64,000 bases of DNA, taken from positions 62,001-126,000 of the forward strand of contig JAUCBJ010005016.1 in NCBI GenBank assembly GCA_032718475.1. Reading direction: 5' to 3'. Both the position numbers and the translations under genes were made by a program. The notes below the pieces were generated by a model. The model did not search any database and was not told the DNA's origin. It saw only the letters and a program-made list of their open reading frames with translations. This stretch comes from Nemertoderma westbladi (taxonomy: Eukaryota > Xenacoelomorpha > Nemertodermatida > Nemertodermatidae). Positions within the stretch are counted from its first letter, which is position 1. The number at the start of each line of letters is the position of its first letter. Positions 31,139 through 42,500 of this stretch are shown piece by piece.

Positions 31139-32491
31139 ATGTTGCCCATGGTAAAACCCATGACCTTATCCCAGACCGATCCTCGCTTCTCCGAAGCCAT
31201 GTATATGTACTTCCGAGACCTCATCATGGAAGAACAGATAGCTCCCAGCTATCAAGAGGAAGAGCTGACCCCTCTCCAACCCTCTATGATCGGTATCGGC
31301 CGTGGCAGCCTGCTACAGCGTGAGGAATCCATGTGGACCTCCCCCCTCACCTTCGCCAGAACCTCCACTCTGGACTCTCTAAGAAACTCTATTGGCGTTG
31401 ATGACCCGATCAAGTTATCCAGTAAACTTGATGTCATCCAACAGATGCAACTCCCAGAGTTCGAGTCCGAAGTTTGCCTCATCCAAGAGGAAATCGAAAG
31501 AGGAAAGGCCATTTCCCTCGCAGACGCTTTAAAAGAAAGTCAACATCTTCGTGAAGAAGAGGAACAGACGGAGCGTGAATGTTTAAACGACGAGCACGAG
31601 CTAGTTTCCTTGGTCCAACCTGCGGTCCAAACTCTTATGGAAGGGTTCCAAGGTAATGCGCAAGCTCATCCGTCCGGGTCTGTAAAGCTTTTCGGTGTCG
31701 CTTACAGTCAAACCCGAACGATACCTTTTGACACCGACATCTCTAACCCTAACTTGGTCGCTGACGCTCCAATGCTAGAAACCCACATTGTTGAGCCCTT
31801 CCTTGACGAAACCAATGAGTGGATTATCGCTCCTCTCGGTCAAACCGACCAAATCAAGTCATTGATCCGAGAAAATAATCTGGAAAGATATCCTCTCCAT
31901 CCCCCATTCTATGAGATTCAGGACCATCCGGACTTCGTTCTCCTCGATCAACGGTACTTGATAAAACCCGAAGATCCTGCCTGCAGTATGGATTTTCTAC
32001 CTTTAGTTAATCCTCTCGATGTTACAGAAATCGAACCTCTGCAGAAACATTTTGATCACATGGTTAAACTGAACGCCTCCCGTAAACCCTTTAATATACA
32101 AACTATAGAAGACAAACCCGCACCTCCTCGTAATCTCGCTAATTTCATTAGTGATCGATTAATTCACTGGAACGCCGATGTGCGATTTCGGGAAGACAAA
32201 CTCTCTATGGTGATGAAAGAAAAATCCGTCGTAGAAAACGTCCAAAGTTACAAATCGATACTTATCGCCCAAAGCTCCATCGGATCCCTCGATAGCTTAT
32301 GGACGCCAGTTGAAGTGGATGAAATCATTGCGTATCTCGAATTTAACAATACGCTCGAGATTATCCAGCAGTATGGTGTGATGCTATATGACAACAAAGG
32401 TTCTGTTTCGAATCATGAACTCGGCACCACACAGCTGATACATATCCATGGTTTAACTGGAGCCACTCATGTATTCACAAACCTCCCGTAG
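31139..32491 (+). CDS. Unknown ORF, upstream part of zinc-knuckle relic (450 aa)
   Basis: Open for 450 codons. It contains an acidic, Glu-rich probably helical segment (about residues 125-160, EEEIERGK...LREEEEQTERE) and several regions of mixed alpha/beta character. The nominal ATG at 31139 is inside a continuing frame and upstream coding sequence shifts frame near 31110, so this is probably not the true start. It overlaps the next ORF by 23 bases in another frame, which suggests one ancestral gene separated by a one-base change. Confidence 0.5.
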   Translation: MLPMVKPMTLSQTDPRFSEAMYMYFRDLIMEEQIAPSYQEEELTPLQPSMIGIGRGSLLQREESMWTSPLTFARTSTLDSLRNSIGVDDPIKLSSKLDVIQQMQLPEFESEVCLIQEEIERGKAISLADALKESQHLREEEEQTERECLNDEHELVSLVQPAVQTLMEGFQGNAQAHPSGSVKLFGVAYSQTRTIPFDTDISNPNLVADAPMLETHIVEPFLDETNEWIIAPLGQTDQIKSLIRENNLERYPLHPPFYEIQDHPDFVLLDQRYLIKPEDPACSMDFLPLVNPLDVTEIEPLQKHFDHMVKLNASRKPFNIQTIEDKPAPPRNLANFISDRLIHWNADVRFREDKLSMVMKEKSVVENVQSYKSILIAQSSIGSLDSLWTPVEVDEIIAYLEFNNTLEIIQQYGVMLYDNKGSVSNHELGTTQLIHIHGLTGATHVFTNLP

Positions 32492-34439
32492 CTCTAACAC
32501 ATCCTTCACCCCTCCATCCTTCCAGGAAATGTTACCTCGGCATGGACAGTTCGAGAAGTCCTACCGTTATGTTGTTGAAACCAAGCAGCACCATGCGCTC
32601 GGTATCAAACCCTCGATGCTACCACAACCCGTCCTTGACCTGTTGTTCAATGAGAGGATTTGTAAACTTGGTTTGGCAATATACCCCGACCTATACAAGG
32701 ATTTCGACTCATTGTTAGACATTCCTTACCCTTTTGCGGACACGCAAATGATCCTCCCGTGGGCTCAGGAACGCAGCTTTTTCCGCGTTATTTACGAACG
32801 CGTGGGAAGCAGAATGCGCATAGCCGAACGTACCGGCATCGGACATATCTCATTCCATGAACTCGGTTTGGATTTCAAGGAAGGTCGGTATAACCGCTAC
32901 TTAAATCTGTACGGCGATAATTATTCCCGTTATTATTTTAATGGCCCCTTGACCGCTCCGGGTGCAGTTTATTCCAATATTAGTGTCCCCCTTTGGCCTT
33001 CTTTGTCTATTTATATGATTTACGAGAACTCTGCTGTGTCAGGTTGGTTGGCCGATACTTGTAGTAGAACTTTGAGGTCTCACCCCTTACTTCTCGGCAA
33101 CCAGCTTGCCAAGGTCAACCGTGAAGGTAAGTTCCAATGTTTCAAATGTTTTCGAATGTTTTTATTCCCTTTCTTCGGTATTGATAGTCAGTTCCGTGAT
33201 CACATTCTGAAGGGACAAGTAAATAAACGTCTCTCTGCTTTTGAGAATTTAAATCGAAAAGGTTTTGTCATATTCAAGGATGTATGTATTAAAAACCTGC
33301 ATTTTACTATTCTGGAATGCCCCATCCTTAAGTCTGGGTATTCGGTTTCGATTGTCCAAACTTTGGACAAACAGCTGGCTTATTATCTAAACGATTCCGC
33401 AACCGACAATGTCCTGGAATCTAAATCCATCCATCCCACTTCTGAGTCGGATGATGACGGTGAGTTTATTATACCGTGGCACCTTGGACCACAACCTTTG
33501 ACGAGATTCGCCTTCCGTTCAGCCGTGTCTCAAGGTCAGAAGCGCTGTATTCAATGTGGTTCCCGTGCACATAAAGCGCCACCTACCAGCGAGATTTGTC
33601 AAACCTATCTACAATGTTTGGACCTTCCTCTCCATTGTCCGTATTGCAGATTGTTCGACAATCATACCTTCTTCAACTGTCCGCAATTCGCGGAACAATG
33701 CGAGAAATGTCTTCTTAAAGGGCATTACCCAGGTTCTTGCCCCTTCGACTTGACCCAATGGGACGACGAAACATCCCTCTCCAAGTATATTAAATTGTGG
33801 GAACATTCCGCCAACTTACATCAAGTCACACGCTTACGCTACGAGTCTGCTCGCTCGTATTGCAGAGTCTTTGCATTCTATCCCTATTATTTCGCTATTG
33901 AAGCACAAAGATCCCACCTTCCGGACTACCAATTATTATTAACCGTTTCGGAGCTTACTTACATTCAGTATGTGCGGACCTTTCTCCGTCGTATGAACCC
34001 CGGTGACTTTATGACCTACAACCTTGTTGAATTCATTCGGAAAGACTCGAACTACAGGTACGACTTCATCGCCGCTAATCCCGAGTTGCTCCAAACTTTG
34101 GATCGAGTTGCAAACCTTCATCATACGGCGCGTCTTGCTGAAGAGACTGTCAAACCGCCCAAGTTCATAGGCGTTGCGACGTCATCGCAAACTCTCAAAG
34201 GACCAGTTACTGCAGCAATTCTTAAAAAGGCAGTACAATCCACCCTAGTGCCTTCCTCCAGGTCTTCACCGGCCAAGGTACTTAGGAAAGGCGTAAAGTT
34301 GTTGCGACACTCCGCGTTAGTGACTACCATAACAACTGAACCTCAACCTGGAACTTCCACTGGAGGACCCACACTACGTGCTGTTGCGCCCCATCTGGAT
34401 TTATTGGAGATTCATCCCTCCGCCGCTGAAGGGCTGTAG
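32469..34439 (+). CDS. Unknown ORF with three CCHC-type zinc knuckles (656 aa)
   Basis: Residues about 230-250 have a C-x2-C...H start of a possible C2H2-like finger (CFKCFRMFLFPFF). Residues 360-427 hold three knuckle-like motifs: CIQC...H...C, CPYC-x5-H-x4-C and a classical C-x2-C-x4-H-x4-C (CEKCLLKGHYPGSC). Such clusters bind single-stranded nucleic acid in retroviral nucleocapsids and some cellular proteins. The stop at 34437 is followed by a basic SSKKKKSHK tail in another frame. No enzyme domain is seen. The clean 1.97-kb frame argues against long neutral decay of this part. Confidence 0.6.
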   Translation: MYSQTSRSSNTSFTPPSFQEMLPRHGQFEKSYRYVVETKQHHALGIKPSMLPQPVLDLLFNERICKLGLAIYPDLYKDFDSLLDIPYPFADTQMILPWAQERSFFRVIYERVGSRMRIAERTGIGHISFHELGLDFKEGRYNRYLNLYGDNYSRYYFNGPLTAPGAVYSNISVPLWPSLSIYMIYENSAVSGWLADTCSRTLRSHPLLLGNQLAKVNREGKFQCFKCFRMFLFPFFGIDSQFRDHILKGQVNKRLSAFENLNRKGFVIFKDVCIKNLHFTILECPILKSGYSVSIVQTLDKQLAYYLNDSATDNVLESKSIHPTSESDDDGEFIIPWHLGPQPLTRFAFRSAVSQGQKRCIQCGSRAHKAPPTSEICQTYLQCLDLPLHCPYCRLFDNHTFFNCPQFAEQCEKCLLKGHYPGSCPFDLTQWDDETSLSKYIKLWEHSANLHQVTRLRYESARSYCRVFAFYPYYFAIEAQRSHLPDYQLLLTVSELTYIQYVRTFLRRMNPGDFMTYNLVEFIRKDSNYRYDFIAANPELLQTLDRVANLHHTARLAEETVKPPKFIGVATSSQTLKGPVTAAILKKAVQSTLVPSSRSSPAKVLRKGVKLLRHSALVTTITTEPQPGTSTGGPTLRAVAPHLDLLEIHPSAAEGL

Positions 34440-34531
34440 TACGAGGCTCCCCACCTTCGTCGACTAATAATCATTTGCCGCCGACAAAGCGACATAAACA
34501 CTCTTCCAAAAAGAAGAAAAGTCATAAATAG

Positions 34532-36089
34532 ACATTGATTTTTGACACTTCTTTATATTACCTCCATTTTACTTTATATGACTCATATCTTTATTTTATA
34601 TTATATGAAAAATAAGTAAAGGTGTCCCCAATAATTCATTTAGCTTATTTTTATTATAAACTTAAACATTTTATATGCTTTGAATGCCTTCTTGCACTAC
34701 AACTTAACTGCTTAAGGAGTCATAAGCATTTGGTAACTCTTAATTATTTGTTCACGAGTTGAGATGTTTTTATATATGATTAACTACATACACTCTATAT
34801 AATTCTAGTTTGGTGTTGATAACTGAATTATTTACTTATTAGACTAGTTTTTATGTACGAACTTGAACCGTTGCATCCCTGGTAGCTAAATGAATGGAAG
34901 CGGTGTTGCTGCAGGCATAAATCCTGCCTTTAAAATTACTTATTTTACCAATTTATTCAAATAACTGTATTTTTATCAGTTACGGTATTATTTCAATAAT
35001 TTAGTAAGATTATTTCCCAGTGAAAAGGTTCTTACGCCATCTAGTGCTATTATGCCTGTATTTGAACTTACTGTTACAATGGAAAAATGTTGCAAGGAGC
35101 AAGTGATTTCCTATTGGCTTATAGTAATTACATTGATCCCCCTAAAGTGTAAAATAAACTTATCATTCGAGGTTAAGACCCCTAGATCCCTTCCCCTAAA
35201 GTGTATAATATTGTAATACCTGTTGATTCGTGACTGTTTGTTTGGGGTTCTGCAGGAGATTACTTCTCATGCAGACGTATTATACCCCTGGTTGATCGTA
35301 GCCGGCGGTATTTTATTACATGTCAGACTATGTACAATTAATATCTTATGTACTGTTAATAATTATAATTTGTACTTATAATTTGCTCTGTCGTTAAATA
35401 TAATTTGCTCTCATTGTTGATTATACCGCCGATATTACGTAATCAAGGAGATTTTACACGCGCCAAATACAAGGTGGGTCTATGCAATTAAGTATCAGTG
35501 GTAATCTGGACAATTGTAATAGAAGTGTGTTGTTCTATCTCTGACTTACTAAATAATTAATATATGGCGATATACCAGACCATTAATATAAGAAAGGCTC
35601 TTATTATTAATTATATCACGATTGAGAGTTGTCATAAATTAATTGCGATATAAATGTTTATATAATCGTACATAGAGGCAAGTCACTATACGTTTCTCCT
35701 AAAGAGAAACACAAATACCACACTTGAGTCCTTATAGAATTAATTAGTCAGCCATTTGCTTGTTATATTGTGTTGTCACACCCTCCCGGTATCGTATCTC
35801 AGTCAAATACAATAGATAATCAAATACCGTAATAAACCAAATAAGTTATAGAATAAACCAACTTATGAGAGGAAAGCAGAGGGGAAGTTACGATCGATAC
35901 AGTAAGCGGCCCTTGTTGACAGGTACACTAGCGCAATCCCGTTTATTGTGTCAGACCAGTGGTTTATACGTCATAAATGCATGAGTTCTCAGCTCCAACT
36001 ATTCTAAGCTCCAAATTAAACAAATTGAGATCGAATGAACATAATTTACTAAAAGCGCTAACAAGGTGTGAAGTCCCCTGTTTCTATAG
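34532..36089. other. AT-rich non-coding stretch
   Basis: No gene or clear repeat. The phrase cccctaaagtgta occurs twice (near 35140 and 35190). It may include the 3' flank of the preceding relic. Confidence 0.35.
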
Positions 36090-37390
36090 GTAGTGTCTTG
36101 TCATATATTTTCCTTGTAGGGCTGACCTCGATGTTTGGTGGGTGCCCAAGCAAGTTGCTGAAGTGATTTTTCCACTTCCCCACACGTTCTTCGGGACTAT
36201 CGGCTTTGAGGAGGCGCCCCTTTGCACAACTTTTCCGACCAGATACCTCATTTACAGTTTGCCAGGTAAGTCTTGATTGTTGCTGTATGTGAGCAGTTGT
36301 AATTGCTTCAATTTTATCCTGTATGTACTTTTACTGGCTGATGTTGTAGGCCAATTTAAGATCGTTCTTAGCTTTCTCAACCTCTGTTTCGGTTGTTGGT
36401 TGTTCGGTTTTTACTTTGTAGGCTATCTTAAGATCTTATCTATTACAAGTAACCTCAGAGTTTTGCCATGGCACATACTGTTTTCGTTTGGGTTTCTGGG
36501 GGATATGCCTCTTAGCTGATTCCTTGTATATTCTGGTATATTGAATCGGTGGACTGGTCTTCATCCATTGACTGAAGTGCTTCAAAGCGGTTTTGAACTT
36601 CTACTGTGTAAGCATCCTATACTGCATTGTCAGTTCTGAGTTTCTCCCAGTCATAGTTGATTTGCTTGCTTGCCTGGGTTTGCTGGCTCTCAAACTGAGT
36701 CTGATCTCTGCAGTCACAATTGTGTGGTCCGAATCAATTAGGTTGAACGAGCTGTATGCCTCGCAGTTGATCATGCTGTTTCTCCAATTTTTGTTTATAA
36801 GGATGTAATCCAGTTGTGCTTTCGTTCCATTAGGGTATTAAAAGGTCCATAGCTTCCCCTTACTCTTTTCGAATGTGTTGTTTGTTGGTATCAATTCACA
36901 TTCTTCCATTAGGTCTAAAAGTAAGTACCCATTTCTATTAGAACTTGTGTTATACTGTATGTGTAACCCTTGATGTCTTCTGGGCCAATTTGAGCATTCA
37001 GGTCACCAGCAATGACTTTAACATTGTGTTTCGGGATGTCCTTAATAAGTCCAGTCAGTTCTTCATAAAACTTGACGGCTTGTTCTGGCTCTGAGGCATT
37101 GGTTGGACTGTAGCAACATATTACTGTTGTCTTGGGATTCCCATCAAATGTTGCGATCATAACCCTGGAATTTATAGATTCGATGTTGTTTAGGGTCTTA
37201 AGTGCAAATTGAAGAATTCCTACTCCTCCAATTGATGCATTGGCCGAGTTTCTTACTGCTGAGCTCGTTACTAATGTCCATCCATTTCCAATGTCATTGT
37301 ACTTCATGGCAGTGTCTTCATGACAAATCCGATGTTCTTGGATTCAGATGATGTCGATGTTATATTCAATCGCCAGAGCGACCATGCCAC
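36090..37390 (-). pseudogene. RTE-like LINE, endonuclease and linker fragment
   Basis: The - strand frame 37307-36915 encodes an apurinic-type endonuclease (GVGILQFAL, VICCYSPTNAS, VKVIAGDLNAQIGPED). Further down the - strand, disrupted frames continue with the linker before the RT (KGRLLKADSPEERVGKW and NHFSNLLGHPP, about 36230-36100). The RT itself is missing. It is the complementary part of the LINE type whose RT fragment is at 17384-18535, though they need not be the same copy. Confidence 0.8.
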
Positions 37391-37496
37391 CCTGTTTGGT
37401 ATGTGCTTTCAGCGTGCGTGCGTACAAATCAACAAATGATAAAATTGGTCGTTTTGTTAAGCATTTTTATTTATCACAAATATTTTCATAACACGA

Positions 37497-37690
37497 GTGG
37501 GGCCTTCGTGCAGCAAAAGCTGCAAGCCATCTTAGCGAACAATTATAATTATACTATGGCTAGTTATACTGTATATTGGCTTCCGACACACACACTGACA
37601 TACACACAGACGTTTAGAAAACGGCCATAGTATAATTATAACAGTTCGCTGATGGCTCGCAGTTTTGACTCGTCCCACAGGAGGTAAATT
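37497..37690. mobile_element. MITE-like hairpin element
   Basis: Imperfect inverted repeats of about 60 bases: the left arm has gcgaacaattataattatac at 37535 onward and the right arm gtataattataacagttcgc ending near 37653, extended outward by a ctgcaagccatc/gatggctcgcag pair. The centre is about 60 bases. No coding capacity. Confidence 0.65.
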
Positions 37691-37784
37691 CAATTTTACA
37701 CAAACCTGAACCGGCCCTTGATTTGATTTTTGTGGGTAGGTACCGGTACCGTCTGAGCCAGCCTCCTGACTGCTAGATCATGGC

Positions 37785-37845
37785 CTACTATATACATCAG
37801 TACATACCTATATAGTATATAGTAGGCTATGGCTGGATGGCTAGA
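37785..37845. repeat. Short palindromic hairpin
   Basis: ggcctactatatac is mirrored by gtatatagtaggct with a 17-base loop. It could form a cruciform. Function unknown. Confidence 0.5.
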
Positions 37846-37939
37846 CTGCGACTGTTGCACTGGATGTAAGCCAAGGACTACGTTAGTAGTACGACTCAGT
37901 TAGTCCTTGATGTAGGCCTATTCTGCTATTACAATAAAA

Positions 37940-38491
37940 ATGTTTGCAACCTTATTACCGGTAGCATCAGCAAGGCGATTACAACCACGGGTGCTGTACC
38001 ATCCTGTAGTGAAACTCGCCCAACGTTTCGCGTCGACAAAACTCGCCCAACGTTTCGCGTCGACGAAACTCGCCCAACGTTTTGCGTCTACGAAACTCAC
38101 GAACCATTCGGGACACCTACAGAGCAAACCTTCGTCGAAGTTCCTGGAACTACTTGAGACTGTAGAACACGTTACCCCCAAGGTTACGGTGGAGGGGCGA
38201 GTGACCACCATAGAGGGTGTCCGGTTGCCCGGGGTACGGAGAGACGAGGCCTGTCCGTTATGTAAACGCGACATGAGGTTGTCCTGGAGTGACGTGGATT
38301 ACCTCAGACAGTTTATACGTCCCGACGGCCGTGTGCTCCCGGCCTACGTTACTAAACTGTGCGGTAAACAGCAGACTCACGTCACAGTTATGGTTCGTAA
38401 GGCCCGGATAGCTGGGTTGCTCGACTCTGTGGATAGACGGACTTGGCCTGAACGACCTGGTTGGCCATGGCCCCATGGCTCAGAGTACTAG
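37940..38491 (+). CDS. MRPS18A: Mitochondrial ribosomal protein S18A-like (mS18/bS18m family)
   Basis: 183 codons from ATG to TAG in one frame. The first 60 residues look like a mitochondrial import presequence (Arg/Ser/Ala-rich, no acids). They include three perfect KLAQRFAST units encoded by a 27-bp triplication. Residues about 80-160 match the S18 family: VEGRVTTIEG, CPLCKRDM, DVDYLRQFIRPDG-x-LPAYVTKLC and MVRKARIAGLL. S18 binds 16S-type rRNA in the small subunit of the mitoribosome. No intron is visible, so it is either a single-exon locus or a retrocopy. The C-terminus after the S18 core is short. Confidence 0.8.
   Translation: MFATLLPVASARRLQPRVLYHPVVKLAQRFASTKLAQRFASTKLAQRFASTKLTNHSGHLQSKPSSKFLELLETVEHVTPKVTVEGRVTTIEGVRLPGVRRDEACPLCKRDMRLSWSDVDYLRQFIRPDGRVLPAYVTKLCGKQQTHVTVMVRKARIAGLLDSVDRRTWPERPGWPWPHGSEY
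38012..38092 (+). repeat. 27-bp triplication within the MRPS18A presequence
   Basis: Three tandem units starting aaactcgcccaacgttt, each 27 bases and in frame. Units one and two differ from three by a few third-position-like changes. Confidence 0.9.
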
Positions 38492-38553
38492 AATCTATTT
38501 ATCTTTTTACCCGCCAGGGTTTAATAACAAATAATAACAGAACTTACGAGACA

Positions 38554-38787
38554 GGGGGGGGGGGGGGGGGGGGGGGGGGAACTGGACGCAAATCCCATCT
38601 TGGCGAATTAATATCCCGCCTATGTTAAATTATATATTTAGGGAAAGGGAGCAGGTTAGAGTGGCCCGTTATTTTAACCAAAACAATAAACTAAACACAA
38701 TAGACCAGGTTACAGTTTTATTTTTGAGAGTAATCAGCTGTTATTTGCGTCCATTTTTATTACAGTTCCCCCCCCCCCCCCCCCCCC
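38554..38787. mobile_element. Short element bounded by a G26 tract and a C20 tract (inverted)
   Basis: G26 at 38554-38579 followed by aactggacgcaaat. On the other side atttgcgtcc...cagtt is followed by C20 at 38768-38787. The two ends are therefore inverted copies (poly-G, AACTG, GGACGCAAAT). It may be a tiny non-autonomous element or a hairpin. No gene. Confidence 0.55.
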
Positions 38788-39510
38788 ATCCATCAATCAT
38801 CAATCATGGCAGCGTAACAGTTTCTTTATAGTTTTATCCGCTCTTTGTGAAACAACATTTTCTACCGTTGTCTTTCCTACTCATGTTTTCATAAAATCGG
38901 AATCAATTGTATTGAAAATTTCAGAATTAATTAATTGAATAGACAATCCACACAGACCGAATATGGGGGAAATTTCACAAAAAACATCTCATATTTAAAT
39001 AAAAAGCGTTGTATGCCAGTTAAATTTTCGGTATAAAAACGACATGCCAATGTATACATTCGGGTTTATTGCATGTAAATATAAATAATAATTAAATGTT
39101 CCCTAATTCGTATGAATTAGAGATCCAGAGATGATCTTTTCTTTATCTTGTTTATTTAAGTCATTCCAGAGTCCGACAAGGTTGCACACAGTTGACTGAG
39201 TCCTGTCCTGTCAGTGTCTGCGATAAGACAAGTTACAGCATCTTCCTTCCACCCAACGTTATAATCAATAGTAGCTGAGATGTCGGCACGTCATGTCCAT
39301 ATCTCTTTCTGACTAAGTTTATGGAACATCACTAATCACTATAAATAATAACCAATTTGAGTGATGAGTTACCGGTATGGTCCCCAAAACGATAAACTGC
39401 AACTGCAACTGCTATTGCAAACTTGACTACTTTTTCATTCGAAAAATTGGACGTCCAAAGTATATTATCTGGGCGGGGGAGGGGGGGGGGGGGGGGGGGT
39501 GGTAAAAACC
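38788..39510. other. Non-coding DNA up to the first satellite
   Basis: No gene seen. G19 tract at 39481-39499 (preceded by gggcggggga) borders the satellite start. Such G runs can fold as quadruplexes. Confidence 0.4.
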
Positions 39511-42500
39511 AGACGAGCTTGGAGAGGAGGTCGGATTGCGAATATTGGTGATCTACTCGGACGTCCCTTAGGTGATGGCGCTGGAGAGGAGGTCGGATTG
39601 CGAATAATGGTGAACTACTCGGACGTCCCTTAGGTGATAGAGCTGGAGAGGAGGTCGGATTCCGAATATTGGTGATCTACTCGGACGTCCCTTATAGGTG
39701 ATGGCGCTGGAGAGGAGGTCGGATTGCGAATATTGGTGATCTACTCGGACGTCCCTTAGGTGATGGCGCTGGAGAGGAGGTCGGATTGCGAATATTGGTG
39801 ATCTACTCGGACGTCCCTTAGGTGATGGCGCGTTCGTTCGAGAGGAGGTCGGAATGCGAATATTGGTGATCTACTCGGACATCCCTTAGGTGATGGCGCT
39901 GGGGAGGAGGTCGGATTCCGAATATTGGTGATCTACTCGGACGTTCCTTAGGTGATGGTGCTGGAGAGGAGGTCGGATTCCGAATATTGGTAATCTATTC
40001 GGACGTCCCTTAGGTGATGCGCGTTCGTTGGAGAGGAGGTCGGATTGCGAATATTGGTGATCTATTCGGACGTCCCTTAGGTGATGGCGCTGGGGAGGAG
40101 GTCGGATTCCGAATATTGGTGATCTATTCGGACGTCCCTTAGGTGATGCGCATTCGTTGGAGAGGAGGTCGGATTGCGAATATTGGTGATCTATTCGGAC
40201 GTCCCTTAGGTGATGCGCGTTCATTGGAGAGGAGGTCGGATTGCGAATATTGGTGATCTACTCGGACGTCCCTTAGGTGATGGCGCTGGGGAGGAGGTCG
40301 GATTCCGAATATTGGTGATCTACTCGGACATCCCTTAGGTGATGCGCGTTCGTTGGAGAGGAGGTCGGATTCCGAATATTGGTGATCTATTTGGACGTCC
40401 CTTAGGTGATGCGCGTTCGTTGGAGAGGAGGTCGGATTGCGAATATTGGTGATCTATTCGGACGTCCCTTAGGTGATGCGCGTTCGTTGGAGAGGAGGTC
40501 GGATTGCGAATATTGGTGATCTACTCGGACGTCCCTTAGGTGATGGCGCTGGAGAGGAGGTCGGATTCCGAATATTGGTGATCTACTCGGACGTCCCTTA
40601 GGTGATGGCGCTGGAGAGGAGGTCGGATTCCGAATATTGGTGATCTACTCGGACGTCCCTTAGGTGATGGCGTTCGTTGGAGAGGAGGTCGGATTGCGAA
40701 TATTGGTGATCTACTCGGACGTCCCTTAGGTGATGGCGCTGGAGAGGAGGTCGGATTCCGAATATTGGTGATCTACTCGGACGTCCCTTAGGTGATGGCG
40801 CTGGAGAGGAGGTCGGATTCCGAATATTGGTGATCTACTCGGACGTCCCTTAGGTGATGGCGCTGGAGAGGAGGTCGGATTCCGAATATTGGTGATCTAC
40901 TCGGACGTCCCTTAGGTGATGGCGCTGGAGAGGAGGTCGGATTGCGAATATTGGTGATCTACTTGGACGTCCCTTAGGTGATGGCGCTGGGGAGGAGGTC
41001 GGATTCCGAATATTGGTGATCTATTCGGACGTCCCTTAGGTGATGCGCGTTCGTTGGTGAGGAGGTCGGATTCCGAATATTGGTGATCTACTCGGACGTC
41101 CCTTAGGTGATGGCGCTGGAGAGGAGGTCGGATTGCGAATATTGGTGATCTACTCGGACGTCCCTTAGGTGATGGCGCTGGAGAGGAGGTCGGATTCCGA
41201 ATATTGGTGATCTACTCGGACGTCCCTTAGGTGATGGTGCTGGAGAGGAGGTCGGATTCCGAATATTGGTGATCTATTCGGACATCCCTTAGGTGATGCG
41301 CGTTCGTTGGAGAGGAGGTCGGATTGCGAATATTGGTGATCTACTCGGACGTCCCTTAGGTGATGGCGCTGGAGAGGAGGTCGGATTGCGAATATTGGTG
41401 ATCTACTCGGACGTCCCTTAGGTGATGGCGCTGGAGAGGAGGTCGGATTCCGAATATTGGTGATCTACTCGGACGTCCCTTAGGTGATGGTGCTGGAGAG
41501 GAGGTCGGATTCCGAATATTGGTGATCTATTCGGACGTCCCTTAGGTGATGCGCGTTCGTTGGAGAGGAGGTCGGATTGCGAATATTGGTGATCTACTCG
41601 GACGTCCCTTGGGTGATGGCGCTGGAGAGGAGGTCGGATTCCGAATATTGGTGATCTACTCGGACGTCCCTTAGGTGATGGCGTTCGTTGGAGATGAGGT
41701 CGGATTGCGAATATTGGTGATCTACTCGGACGTCCCTTAGGTGATGGCGCTGGAGAGGAGGTCGGATTCCGAATATTGGTGATCTACTCGGACGTCCCTT
41801 AGGTGATGGCGCTGGAGAGGAGGTCGGATTCCGAATATTGGTGATCTACTCGGACGTCCCTTAGGTGATGGCGCTGGAGAGGAGGTCGGATTCCGAATAT
41901 TGGTGATCTACTCGGACGTCCCTTAGGTGATGGCACTGGAGAGGAGGTCGGATTCCGAATATTGGTGATCTACTCGGACGTCCCTTAGGTGATGGCGCTG
42001 GAGAGGAGGTCGGATTCCGAATATTGGTGATCTACTCGGACGTCCCTTAGGTGATGCGCGTTCGTTGGAGAGGAGGTCGGATTGCGAATATTGGTGATCT
42101 ACTTGGACGTCCCTTAGGTGATGGCGCTGGGGAGGAGGTCGGATTCTGAATATTGGTGATCTATTCGGACGTCCCTTAGGTGATGCGCGTTCGTTGGTGA
42201 GGAGGTCGGATTCCGAATATTGGTGATCTACTCGGACGTCCCTTAGGTGATGGCGCTGGAGAGGAGGTCGGATTGCGAATATTGGTGATCTACTCGGACG
42301 TCCCTTAGGTGATGGCGCTGGAGAGGAGTTCGGATTCCGAATATTGGTGATCTACTCGGACGTCCCTTAGGTGATGGCGCTGGAGAGGAGGTCGGATTGC
42401 GAATATTGGTGATCTACTCGGACGTCCCTTAGGTGATGGCGCTGGAGAGGAGGTCGGATTCCGAATATTGGTGATCTACTCGGACGTCCCTTAGGTGATG

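Larger units (their letters stand above)
30287..34531 (+). pseudogene. Unknown large coding relic with three CCHC zinc knuckles
   Basis: A run of + strand coding-like frames with higher GC and C-ending codons than its surroundings: 30287-30760 (stops TAA at 30485-30487 and TAG near 30608), a shifted frame to 31138, then 31139-32491 (450 codons), 32469-34439 (656 codons) and a shifted Lys-rich tail ending TAG about 34531. Read as one unit it would be some 1400 residues. The knuckles lie in the 32469 frame. I do not recognise the family; no RT, integrase, transposase or protease is visible nearby. It could be a gag-like gene of an unusual element or a decayed lineage-specific gene. Confidence 0.6.

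Noticed and set aside
39886-40224. Long repetitive open frame in the first satellite
   Set aside because: The frame exists only because some units lack stops. Its product is the repeat itself and neighbouring units break it.
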